Position numbers and translations under genes: made by a program. A stretch of 64,000 nt of DNA from the NCBI RefSeq assembly GCF_002135355.1, contig NZ_NEGE01000016.1, positions 1-64,000 on the forward strand. The letters run 5' to 3'. The notes beneath the pieces are model-generated. The model was not told the DNA's origin and ran no database searches. It worked only from the letters and a program-made list of their open reading frames with translations. Every line of letters starts with the position of its first letter. The first letter of the stretch is position 1. The DNA is from Acinetobacter sp. ANC 4169 (lineage in GTDB: Bacteria; Pseudomonadota; Gammaproteobacteria; Pseudomonadales; Moraxellaceae). Positions 16,321 to 23,443 of the stretch are shown here, piece after piece.

Positions 16321-16737
16321 ATGAAAAATATTCTAGCTTTTATTTTTGGTGCTCTTTTTTCTGTTGGACTGATGGTTTCAGGTATGTCGAATCCTGAAAA
16401 AGTGCTGGATTTCCTGGATCTGTTTGGTGATTGGGATGCCAGTCTGGCTTTTGTCATGATGGGTGCAATTGCTGTGGCATTCATTCCATTTCAAAAGGCC
16501 ATGCGTTCTGAAGCACCGAAAACCGTATTTAACGAACCTATTGTATTGCCAACCAGTCAAAAACTTGACCCACGCTTAATCATTGGCAGCCTCTTATTTG
16601 GTATCGGTTGGGGGATTGCTGGGGTATGTCCCGCACCAAGTTTCACATTGATTGGCCTAGGGCATTACCAAGTCTTCTATTTTATTATCGCGATGTTTAT
16701 TGGCGTATTGTTGCACCGTAAATGGGCTGGAGAATAA
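16321..16737 (+). CDS. YeeE/YedE (DUF6691-like) sulfur transporter, second half protein
   Basis: 138 aa, same length as its partner, starting one base after the partner's stop. Four membrane segments; the second cysteine motif GWGIAGVCPAPSF near residues 100-112 is the counterpart of [10 protein letters not shown] in the first protein. MVSGMSNPEKVLDFLDLFG near 19-37 is also a typical segment. The pair probably folds as one transporter unit. The downstream MBL gene starts two bases after its stop. Confidence 0.85.
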   Translation: MKNILAFIFGALFSVGLMVSGMSNPEKVLDFLDLFGDWDASLAFVMMGAIAVAFIPFQKAMRSEAPKTVFNEPIVLPTSQKLDPRLIIGSLLFGIGWGIAGVCPAPSFTLIGLGHYQVFYFIIAMFIGVLLHRKWAGE

Positions 16738-16739
16738 CC

Positions 16740-17612
16740 ATGGCAAAACACCCACTGGTACAGAATTTTTTTGACGAGGCAACCAATACATTCAGTTACG
16801 TGGTATCCGATCCAGTCACAAAGCGCTGTGCAATTATTGACAGTGTGCTGGATTATGATGCGGCATCTGCAAGCACTTCAACCACACAGGCAGACCGTAT
16901 CATTGCCTATATCAAAGAGCAAGGTTTAACTGTCGAATGGATTCTGGAAACCCATGTTCATGCAGATCATCTGACTGCAGCCCAATATCTGAAACAGAAA
17001 CTGGGTGGAAAAATTGCAATCAGCCAGAAAATCGCTGTGGTACAGGAAACCTTTGCTGCAATTTATCACTTGGATATCAAGCAGGTGAATGCCAATCAGC
17101 CATTCGATCATTTATTTGAAGATGGTGAACATTTCAAAATCGGTGAGCTGGATGTTTATAACATCCCAACACCGGGGCATACGCCGGCTTGCCTGAGCTA
17201 TGTGGTTGAAGATGCAGTCTTTGTTGGTGATACGCTGTTTATGCCAGATTATGGGACAGCACGCTGTGATTTTCCGCGTGGCAGTGCAGAAGTACTTTTT
17301 GATTCAGTACAAAGTCTGTATCAGTTACCGGAAGATACCCGAGTCTTTTTATGTCATGACTATTTACCTGAAACACGTGAGTCATATGTATGTGAAACTG
17401 ATATCCAGACTCAGAAAACACAGAATATTCATATTCACGAGGGAGTCAGTAAAACTGAATTTGCTCAGATGCGAAATCAGCGGGACTTAGGACTCAGTAT
17501 GCCGAAACTGATTCTGCCCTCAATTCAGATCAATATGAAAGCAGGACAGTTTCCTGAGCCAGAAGAGAACGGGGTTTCTTACCTCAAGCTACCTCTTAAC
17601 TACTTCAAATAA
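16740..17612 (+). CDS. MBL-fold persulfide dioxygenase-like protein (ETHE1/Blh type)
   Basis: 290 aa from ATG 16740; the frame is open 18 bases further upstream but that would overlap yedE. Metal ligands are in place: H72, H74, D76 and H77 (THVHADHLTA), H147 (PGHTPACLSY), D164 (VGDTLF) and H206 (CHDY). In ETHE1-type enzymes an iron at this site oxidises glutathione persulfide to sulfite. DFPRGSAEVLFDSVQ (about 177-191) is a further ETHE1/Blh mark. In BigR operons this protein is called Blh. Product sulfite could leave through the TSUP exporter downstream. Confidence 0.87.
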   Translation: MAKHPLVQNFFDEATNTFSYVVSDPVTKRCAIIDSVLDYDAASASTSTTQADRIIAYIKEQGLTVEWILETHVHADHLTAAQYLKQKLGGKIAISQKIAVVQETFAAIYHLDIKQVNANQPFDHLFEDGEHFKIGELDVYNIPTPGHTPACLSYVVEDAVFVGDTLFMPDYGTARCDFPRGSAEVLFDSVQSLYQLPEDTRVFLCHDYLPETRESYVCETDIQTQKTQNIHIHEGVSKTEFAQMRNQRDLGLSMPKLILPSIQINMKAGQFPEPEENGVSYLKLPLNYFK

Positions 17613-17681
17613 GCTTAGGTGGTGATTAAACAAAAAGTTTAACTTTTATTTAATCACTTTTATGTATAAGGGAGAGGGGCG

Positions 17682-18464
17682 ATGTGGGCATTAATACTTG
17701 AAGGGCTGGTCATCGGAGGGCTGTTGGGTTTAACCGGTGCTGGTGGCGGCATCCTGGCTGTACCGGCACTGATGGCAAGTCAGGGTTGGACGGTGGCTCA
17801 GGCTGCGCCTGTGGGATTGCTTGCAGTCACGCTGTCAGCCTTGGTCGGAACGTTCGAGGGTTTATTCAAGCGCATAGTGCGATATCGCGCCGCACTCTGG
17901 ATCGCTCTTATCAGTATTCCTTCAGCACGTTACGGGGTGCAGCTGGCTGATATTGTTTCTCCGGTCTGGCTAACCTTGGCTTTTAGTCTGGTTATGCTGA
18001 TCGTGGCTTACCGGATATTCTTTAACAAAGTGAATGACTATGAGAATCCACCATGTAAAGTCAATCAAACAACCGGCCGTCTGATCTGGAATGTAAAAAC
18101 TGCCTCCTTCCTTGCTGGTATTGGTGTAGTGGCAGGTTTATTAACGGGTCTGCTTGGCGTTGGGGGTGGTTTTGTCATTGTTCCAGCCCTGCGTAAATTC
18201 ACCGATCTCGATATGCGCAGCATCGTGGCGACCTCCCTCATGATTATTTTCCTGATTGGTGGGGTCAGTATTTCTGCACACGTACTGGATGGCTTTCAAT
18301 ATCCTGTTTCGGTCACATTGACCTTTGTCCTGGCCTGTATTGTCGGGATGTTCATTGGACGCAGTCTGATGCATCGGATTGACAGTAACAAGGTACAGAA
18401 AATATTTGCCACAACCGTGGTTGGGGTAGCCATGTATTTAATCTATTCAGCGCTCATGGGCTAA
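17682..18464 (+). CDS. TSUP family sulfite/sulfoacetate exporter (TauE/SafE)
   Basis: 260 aa, about eight membrane segments in two repeats. The repeat openings are visible: GLLGLTGAGGGILAVPALM near 13-31 and LLTGLLGVGGGFVIVPAL near 154-171, the two TauE/SafE signatures. It should export sulfite or related oxidised sulfur anions, completing removal of persulfide oxidation product. AAGGGAGAGG precedes the ATG closely. It follows the dioxygenase-like gene by 69 bp. Confidence 0.86.
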   Translation: MWALILEGLVIGGLLGLTGAGGGILAVPALMASQGWTVAQAAPVGLLAVTLSALVGTFEGLFKRIVRYRAALWIALISIPSARYGVQLADIVSPVWLTLAFSLVMLIVAYRIFFNKVNDYENPPCKVNQTTGRLIWNVKTASFLAGIGVVAGLLTGLLGVGGGFVIVPALRKFTDLDMRSIVATSLMIIFLIGGVSISAHVLDGFQYPVSVTLTFVLACIVGMFIGRSLMHRIDSNKVQKIFATTVVGVAMYLIYSALMG

Positions 18465-18529
18465 AACAGCCGATTGAGTCCTTAAACTAAACCGCTTTAA
18501 TCTACCTGAGTATGGCCGAGGAATGAAAA

Positions 18530-18928
18530 ATGATGAAAACTGCAGAGCAATTGATCCGGAATGCAAAAAACCGAATTCAGGAAGTCAGTGTAAATGAATT
18601 GTTTGAGGCGATGCAAAACCATAAAACCATACTGATCGATGTTCGGGAACCAGATGAATTTCAGGCAGCAGCAATAGACCGGGCGGTGAATTATCCTCGT
18701 GGTATTTTGGAAATGCGAATTCACCAGCATCCCTTAGCGAGTCATTATTGTGATACCCAGCAGGCACTGGAACATCTTAAAGATCAGCCGATTTATTTGA
18801 TCTGTGGTACGGGTGGACGTTCAGCACTGGCAACCGATACCTTACAGAATATGGGCTTTACCCAGGTCAAGTCGGTTCAGGGTGGTTATCAGGCCTGGCT
18901 GGAACAGGGCTATCCGGTAGAAAAATAA
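18530..18928 (+). CDS. Rhodanese-like sulfurtransferase
   Basis: 132 aa, single rhodanese domain. ILIDVREPDEF at 35-45 and the active loop LICGTGGRSAL at 90-100 with catalytic C92 are clear; GGYQAWLEQGYPV closes the domain. It transfers persulfide sulfur between thiols, for example making thiosulfate from persulfide and sulfite. No signal peptide, so cytoplasmic. It is 65 bp after the TSUP gene and belongs to the same sulfur module. An ATG precedes directly, so the start could be one codon later. Confidence 0.86.
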   Translation: MMKTAEQLIRNAKNRIQEVSVNELFEAMQNHKTILIDVREPDEFQAAAIDRAVNYPRGILEMRIHQHPLASHYCDTQQALEHLKDQPIYLICGTGGRSALATDTLQNMGFTQVKSVQGGYQAWLEQGYPVEK

Positions 18929-18977
18929 GCTATTGAATATATAAATGAATACTGATTTCTTTATTTGAGGTGAAGCA

Positions 18978-19313
18978 ATGAAATACAAAGAATTAACCCA
19001 GAACATTTCGGGCAGTTTAAGAACCTTAAGTCAGGATTCGCCTGATTTAATGAAAAGTTTTAACCAATTGTCTCAGACTGCTATGCGTGATGGCATGATT
19101 GATCCGAAAACCAAGGAGTTAATTGCCTTGGCGATTGGTGTGGCGGCACGTTGTGATGGCTGTATCGGTTTTCATGTCAGAACATTAGTCAAAATGGGCA
19201 TGACCCTACAGGAACTGGAAGAAGTTTTAGGTGTTGCCGTCTATATGGGTGGTGGCCCTTCATTGATGTATGCCGCAAATGCCCTAGAGGCATTTAAAGA
19301 GTTTTCCAGCTGA
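18978..19313 (+). CDS. Carboxymuconolactone decarboxylase/AhpD-like protein, second copy
   Basis: 111 aa. ELIALAIGVAARCDGCIGFHVRTLVKMG near residues 48-75 holds the CxxC plus histidine of AhpD-like CMD proteins. It is a paralogue of the protein at 12866 with clearly diverged sequence. GAGGTGAAGC is its ribosome site. In the sulfur module it may act as a thiol/persulfide reductant; that is inference from neighbours. Confidence 0.83.
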   Translation: MKYKELTQNISGSLRTLSQDSPDLMKSFNQLSQTAMRDGMIDPKTKELIALAIGVAARCDGCIGFHVRTLVKMGMTLQELEEVLGVAVYMGGGPSLMYAANALEAFKEFSS

Positions 19314-19341
19314 TTGAATCGTTTAGTAAATGGAGGCTGAA

Positions 19342-19962
19342 ATGAGTCAGCACTGGAATGAATTATATGCCCAGACGCAAGATCTGTATGGCACAGCAGC
19401 AAATCTTTTCATTCAGGAAATTTCGGACAAAATCCGGATAGAAGGTAAAACACTGGCAATTGCTGAAGGTGAAGGACGGAATATCCTGTACCTGGCTGAG
19501 CGGGCAAGACAGCAGGGTTACCCTTTTTCAGTGGAAGTCTGGGATTATTCCGATGTTGCTTTGAAGCATCTGTCCAGCAAGGCCGAAGCCCAAGGGATAA
19601 ACATTGAACTCAAAAATGTTGATTTAACAACAGCTCAATGGCCATCCCAATGTTATCAAAATGTGATCTGTGTATTTGGTCATTTCGATACAGAAACACA
19701 AAAAAAGGTTTTAGAAGGCATAAGAAAATCCTTGCTCAACGGTGGATGGTTTATCGGTGAGCTGTATTCCAAGGAGCAGATCAACTATAAAACTGGTGGC
19801 CCTAAAAATATCGAATATTTATACGATCCGTGGGATATTTTGCAGGTTTTCAAGCAGGATCATATCCATCATTTTTATGTTGGAGAGCAAGAAAGACAGG
19901 AGGGAGAATTACATTGTGGTAAATGCCATGTTATTCAATTTGCGATACAAGTGATGAAGTAA
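19342..19962 (+). CDS. Class I SAM-dependent methyltransferase, TehB-like
   Basis: 206 aa from ATG 19342, preceded by GGAGGC; the upstream ATG at 19330 lies before that site. Motif I is AIAEGEGRNILYLAE near residues 37-51, the glycine-rich SAM loop, with the acidic residue of motif II in EVWDYSD near 64-70. The family (TehB/thiopurine methyltransferase-like) methylates chalcogen or thiol compounds. Placed after sulfide-handling genes it may S-methylate sulfide or a thiol, but no substrate can be named. It is the last gene before an apparently separate SDR. Confidence 0.75.
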   Translation: MSQHWNELYAQTQDLYGTAANLFIQEISDKIRIEGKTLAIAEGEGRNILYLAERARQQGYPFSVEVWDYSDVALKHLSSKAEAQGINIELKNVDLTTAQWPSQCYQNVICVFGHFDTETQKKVLEGIRKSLLNGGWFIGELYSKEQINYKTGGPKNIEYLYDPWDILQVFKQDHIHHFYVGEQERQEGELHCGKCHVIQFAIQVMK

Positions 19963-20030
19963 AAACAAGTGAATTCTTAAATGTGATGCAAATATTCAGC
20001 ATTGCAGTACTTTAAAAAAGAGGTTTTATT

Positions 20031-20774
20031 ATGTCAAATCGGTTCAAAAATAAAGTTGCCCTAGTTACTGGTGCGGGTTCTGGAATTGGGAAAAGCACAG
20101 CTATGCTTTTAGCGAAGCAGGGTGCAAGTGTTGTAGTCTCGGATATTAACTTTGAAGCAGCACAGAAAGTTGCTGAGGAAATTGTATCTTTAGGCGGTAA
20201 AGCGGCTGCGAATAAAGCCAATACGGCTGAACCTGAAGACATGAAAGCAGCGGTTGAATTTTCAATTAGCACGTATGGTGCCCTTCATTTAGCTTTTAAC
20301 AATGCTGGAATATTGGGTGACGTTCAGCCAATTGCAAATTTAAGTATTGAAGCTTGGCGTCGTGTGATTGATATTAATTTGAATGCGGTCTTTTATGGCC
20401 TACATTATCAAATCCCTGCAATATTGGCAGCCGGCGGTGGTGCAATTGTGAATACAGCATCAATTTTAGGTTTAGTTGGGACTAAAAATATTTCTGGTTA
20501 TGTGGCAGCTAAGCATGGTGTAACCGGGCTTACTAAAGCAGCTTCGCTAGAATATGCTGAAAAGGGTATTCGTATTAACTCTGTACATCCAGGTTATATT
20601 AAAACCCCTTTAATTGGTGAGTTTGATGAAGCTGAACTAACAAAATTACATCCAATTGGGCGTTTGGGACAGCCGGAAGAAGTTGCTCAGGTCGTTGCTT
20701 TCTTACTCTCTGATGATGCAGCCTTTGTAACAGGCAGCCAGTATGTAGTAGATGGTTCCTATACTTCACAATAG
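20031..20774 (+). CDS. Short-chain dehydrogenase/reductase
   Basis: 247 aa classic SDR: cofactor loop TGAGSGIGKS at 14-23, NNAG near 90, catalytic serine in ASILG near 143, YxxxK in YVAAKHG near 157, and the C-terminal SDDAAFVTGSQYVVDGSY. It is an NAD(P)-dependent oxidoreductase of the glucose-dehydrogenase/FabG-like type. AGAGG lies upstream of the ATG. It is followed by two hairpins. Substrate unknown. Confidence 0.83.
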   Translation: MSNRFKNKVALVTGAGSGIGKSTAMLLAKQGASVVVSDINFEAAQKVAEEIVSLGGKAAANKANTAEPEDMKAAVEFSISTYGALHLAFNNAGILGDVQPIANLSIEAWRRVIDINLNAVFYGLHYQIPAILAAGGGAIVNTASILGLVGTKNISGYVAAKHGVTGLTKAASLEYAEKGIRINSVHPGYIKTPLIGEFDEAELTKLHPIGRLGQPEEVAQVVAFLLSDDAAFVTGSQYVVDGSYTSQ

Positions 20775-20790
20775 TTAATTTTAGGAAAGG

Positions 20791-20815
20791 CCTTCTGATT
20801 GAGAAGGTTTTTCCT
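20791..20815 (+). terminator. Rho-independent terminator after SDR
   Basis: CCTTCT GATTG AGAAGG followed by TTTTTCC: a 6-bp perfect stem and a short T run, 17 bp after the stop. Confidence 0.7.
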
Positions 20816-20849
20816 TTTGGAGTTTATTAGAAGTATCTGTCTTACAAAT

Positions 20850-20883
20850 AAAAAACGCCTGATGCAATTAATCAGACGTTTTT
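20850..20883. terminator. Second hairpin terminator
   Basis: AAAAACG(C)CTGAT / ATCAG(A)CGTTTTT around a 7-base loop, with A and T runs on both sides, so it can stop transcription in either direction. Confidence 0.7.
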
Positions 20884-20884
20884 A

Positions 20885-21077
20885 TGAAATATCGTGCAAC
20901 TTATTTCGAGCCTAGGCAATTTAATTTTTTGCTGAAATAGCAGTTAGATAAGGTGTACTTTATCAGTTAAAGTTCCTATTAAAAGTTAATAATAACTTTA
21001 ACTCTGGGGTCGGATTTTATTCAAGCGTACACAAAAGATAATCTAAAGTATTGAACTAAAGTGCAGATATAGGCGAG
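20885..21077. other. Non-coding cargo segment before NifX-like gene
   Basis: About 190 bp with no gene. It contains a perfect 7-bp-arm palindrome AAAGTTA-ATAA-TAACTTT (20982-20999) and a weaker one at 20947-20964 (GATAA/TTATC). Confidence 0.4.
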
Positions 21078-21377
21078 TTAAAGTAAACTATAAATAAAAT
21101 TATCAGGATCAATTTCCTCAGTCACAATAACATGTACACCAATATTTTTGAGTTTTTCTCTTAATCTATCCCCCATCCCTGTAGTTACAAACATATCCAT
21201 AGGTAACAGTTTTTCTAGCACCTCCCCCGACTGAGAAAATGACGATTCTTTCTCCACCTTAATGAGCTGTTTGTCCATAACTTCCCCATCTTTGAGCTCA
21301 TATTTCCAGAATTTTCGGCATTTTCCAGCATGTGGACTAATATGACGCCGGTTCTGTGATGTGATTACAATTACCAT
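21078..21377 (-). CDS. NifB/NifX-type iron-molybdenum cluster-binding domain protein
   Basis: 99 aa from ATG 21377 (MVIVITSQNRRHISPHAGKC). A longer frame begins at GTG 21398, but its first codon lies inside the IS6 end, so it is an artefact. ISPHAGKCRKFWKYEL near the start and LPMDMFVTTGMGDRLREKL, then GVHVIVTEE, follow the dinitrogenase iron-molybdenum cofactor domain (NifX/NafY/VnfX and free-standing MTH1175-like proteins). No nitrogenase genes are near, so it is one of the stand-alone members of unknown role. The IS6 element ends 16 bp before its start, so the native promoter has been removed. Confidence 0.7.
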   Translation of the reverse strand: MVIVITSQNRRHISPHAGKCRKFWKYELKDGEVMDKQLIKVEKESSFSQSGEVLEKLLPMDMFVTTGMGDRLREKLKNIGVHVIVTEEIDPDNFIYSLL

Positions 21378-21393
21378 AAAGACTTCTCCAAAC

Positions 21394-22211
21394 GGCACTG
21401 TTGCAAATAGCCTGACATGCTAAGCTAAATATCTTGTTTGTCAGAGATACAGTTGATGAATCCATTTCATGGTCGGCATTTTCGTGGCGAAATCATTCTT
21501 TGGGCTGTACGTTGGTACTGTAAATACGGTATTAGTTATCGTGAACTTCAAGAAATGCTTGCTGAACGAGGTGTGAATGTTGATCACACCACAATTTATC
21601 GTTGGGTTCAGCATTATGCTCCAGAAATGGAAAAACGGTTACGCTGGTATTGGCGTAATCCTACAGATTTACATTCATGGCATATGGATGAAACTTATAT
21701 CAAAGTAAATGGGCGATGGTCTTACCTATATCGTGCAGTTGATCAACGTGGTCATACGATTGACTTTTACCTTTCCGCTCGACGGAACAGTAAATCAGCC
21801 TATTGTTTTCTAGGAAAGATTTTCAATACGGTGAAAAAATGGCAGATTCCACGTGTTATCAATACAGATAAAGCAGCGACCTATGGCCACGCTTTATCAC
21901 GGTTAAAGCGAGAAGGAAAATGCCCAATCGACCTTGAACATCGACAAATTAAATATAAGAACAATTTAATTGAATGTGATCATGGCAAGCTAAAGCGGAT
22001 CATCAGGGCTACTTTAGGATTCAAATCTATGAAGACGGCATATGCCACAATTAAAGGCATTGAAGTCATGCGTGCACTACATAAAGGACAAGCTTCGTCA
22101 TTTTATTATGGTCAACCTCAGGGCGAAGTGTGTCTAATCAACAGGGTTTTCGGTCTCTAAGCAATTTTAAAGGGAACATCATCGACTCAAATCTCTATTT
22201 GCAACAGTGCC
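21394..22211 (+). mobile_element. Complete IS6-family element, IS1006/IS1008-like
   Basis: 818 bp, ends GGCACTGTTGCAAATAG and CTATTTGCAACAGTGCC. The length and the transposase match the IS1006/IS1007/IS1008 group of Acinetobacter IS6 elements. Its own flanks differ (CTCCAAAC left, AGTTAAAA right), so it was not inserted alone here; its right flank pairs with the left flank of the truncated IS end at 9671. It forms the right border of the composite insert. Confidence 0.9.
21456..22160 (+). CDS. IS6-family transposase
   Basis: 234 aa from ATG 21456 (MNPFHGRHFRGEI), the standard start for this family; the TTG at 21438 is upstream of it. The sequence is close to the IS26 transposase as I remember it, with DDE residues D in WHMDETY, D in NTDKA and E in LIECDHGKLKR. 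RYGISYREL-type HTH text (KYGISYRELQEMLAERGV) is near residue 24. The frame is complete, so the element could be active and drive replicative fusion with other copies. Confidence 0.92.
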   Translation: MNPFHGRHFRGEIILWAVRWYCKYGISYRELQEMLAERGVNVDHTTIYRWVQHYAPEMEKRLRWYWRNPTDLHSWHMDETYIKVNGRWSYLYRAVDQRGHTIDFYLSARRNSKSAYCFLGKIFNTVKKWQIPRVINTDKAATYGHALSRLKREGKCPIDLEHRQIKYKNNLIECDHGKLKRIIRATLGFKSMKTAYATIKGIEVMRALHKGQASSFYYGQPQGEVCLINRVFGL

Positions 22212-22219
22212 AGTTAAAA
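22212..22219. repeat. 8-bp target-site duplication, right copy
   Basis: AGTTAAAA immediately after the IS6 right end at 22211, identical to 9663-9670. Confidence 0.9.
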
Positions 22220-22262
22220 TGCCTGCGCCCTGTTGTAAACTTTTTCTTATGTGATGATTCAT
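22212..22262 (-). pseudogene. Severed 5' end of the sulfonate-operon porin gene
   Basis: Reading from ATG 22262, 17 codons give MNHHIRKSLQQGAGILT and then meet the IS6 end. The last 8 bases are the target duplication; continuing at 9662 gives LLSASIAISHADSN in the same frame. The joined N-terminus has two basic residues, a hydrophobic core and SHA before the mature start, a proper Sec signal peptide. It lies 13 bp after the TOBE gene stop, showing that both belonged to one operon. Confidence 0.88.
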
Positions 22263-22275
22263 GAACGATAGGCAC

Positions 22276-22491
22276 CTACAGCTTAGCAAGTGACACATCG
22301 GTCGATTTGATCAGCACAATCACTTGACTGCCGACCTGCAAATCCAATTCCAGCACTGAACGTGTGGTAATCACTGAAGTAAATACGCCTGATGCAGTCA
22401 CCACATCGACTTCTGAAACCACATCTCCTTTCACAATTTCCTGAATCGTGCCTTTAAGCTGGTTGCGAACATTAATAGATTGAATTGTCAT
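22276..22491 (-). CDS. Molbindin-like TOBE domain protein
   Basis: 71 aa, one TOBE/Mop domain: SINVRNQLKGTIQEIVKGDV, VVSEVDVVTASGVF, ITTRSVLELDLQVGS and VIVLIKSTDVSLAK are the usual Mop sequence steps. Stand-alone Mops bind molybdate or related oxyanions as hexamers. Before the insertion it was directly followed by the porin gene. In a sulfonate locus it may bind sulfate-like oxyanions or buffer molybdate; neither can be shown here. Confidence 0.85.
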   Translation of the reverse strand: MTIQSINVRNQLKGTIQEIVKGDVVSEVDVVTASGVFTSVITTRSVLELDLQVGSQVIVLIKSTDVSLAKL

Positions 22492-22599
22492 TTTAATTCC
22501 TATGGTTTTGTTTGGAATTAATCATGACGCATTTATTAATTTCAAAAAAATAATATAAAATGATTTTATTATCTATTTTTATAAAATGAATAGTTCTAT

Positions 22600-23313
22600 C
22601 TATATTAAATTCACCTGCTCTTTTAAATAAAAATTATTTTTAATAATGATATTTTCATATTGCCAGCACAGAATATCCTGATGTGAAAGCATCTTGATTT
22701 CTTTATGAATGGTTTGGCGGGAAGAGGACAGCAAATCCGCCAGATCATGCTGTGAAATTTTCAGCCGGATTTCCGTGCCGAGCGGATGCTGGACGCCATA
22801 CTGCCGTGCCAGGTCCAGCAGCATTTTGCAGACTTTCTGATGCAGATTCGCCACTTGCAGAAATTTCACCTGATGCATTAAATGCTGCATGCGCAGGCTG
22901 AGTATCTCCAAAGCATCCTGCTTTAAAGCATTGTTATTTCTTATTTCTTCCATAAAAACTGCTTTTGGGATCTGCAATACTTTCACCGCATTAAAGGCAT
23001 AGTAGTCATAATCCAGCGCCTCTGAATTCAGGCACGGCAGCAGATTAAGCATGTGTTTTTCAGAATAATAATAGAAGGCGTGAAAACGCCCGGAAGGGCT
23101 GAGGTATCCAATTTGAACAATTCCGTCCAGCAGAATATGCAGCATATCGCTGCTATTTTCTTTATTAAGAATTAAATCATTTTTATAATATTTTTTAATT
23201 ACCGAACTTTCTAATATTTTATAAACATCATTTTCAGACAAATTTTTAAAAATATCGCTTAAAACTAAATATTCATGATTATTTCTAATATTTTCATTTT
23301 TATTTAAATACAT
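22600..23313 (-). CDS. Crp/Fnr family transcriptional regulator
   Basis: 237 aa. An N-terminal cyclic-nucleotide-binding-like beta barrel (about 20-130; LHILLDGIVQIGYLSPSGR near 57-75) is followed by the dimer helix and a C-terminal winged HTH with ISQHDLADLLSSSRQTIHKE near 190-209. No N-terminal cysteine cluster of the Fnr kind is seen, and cAMP-binding residues are not obvious. It sits 108 bp upstream of the TOBE gene on the same strand and likely controls the sulfonate operon. Its coding sequence is more AT-rich at both ends. Confidence 0.83.
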   Translation of the reverse strand: MYLNKNENIRNNHEYLVLSDIFKNLSENDVYKILESSVIKKYYKNDLILNKENSSDMLHILLDGIVQIGYLSPSGRFHAFYYYSEKHMLNLLPCLNSEALDYDYYAFNAVKVLQIPKAVFMEEIRNNNALKQDALEILSLRMQHLMHQVKFLQVANLHQKVCKMLLDLARQYGVQHPLGTEIRLKISQHDLADLLSSSRQTIHKEIKMLSHQDILCWQYENIIIKNNFYLKEQVNLI

Positions 23314-23443
23314 GATTCATCCACCATTAATTCTAATTTAAAAAGATTAAAATATATTAGATGGATGAATCAGTGCTGACGAATCATTTATTTTTGATTC
23401 CTTAGCGTTTTAAATGCAAAGTTTACGAATTATTTTGCATTCT

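Larger units (their letters stand above)
9671..22211. mobile_element. 12.5-kb IS6-bounded composite insert
   Basis: The segment begins GGCACTGTTGCAAATAG and ends with the inverted complement CTATTTGCAACAGTGCC, and is flanked by perfect 8-bp repeats AGTTAAAA. Excision with one repeat copy restores an uninterrupted porin gene in frame, which is strong independent proof of the borders. The right end is a complete IS6-family element; the left end is a truncated relative in the same orientation. Cargo: an IS3 element, a LysR/AhpD-like/cupin/MFS group, a sulfide-detoxification operon, a methyltransferase, an SDR and a NifX-like protein. Because the left IS is truncated, the unit can now probably move only with help or by right-copy activity. 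Confidence 0.9.

Noticed and set aside
21378..21398. Seven-residue longer start of the NifX-like protein
   Set aside because: The GTG and part of its codons lie in the IS6 inverted repeat; the ATG at 21377 matches the family start.
21386..22219. Simple single insertion of the right-hand IS6 element with its own target duplication
   Set aside because: The 8 bases on its left (CTCCAAAC) and right (AGTTAAAA) differ; the match is instead with the left border of the composite.
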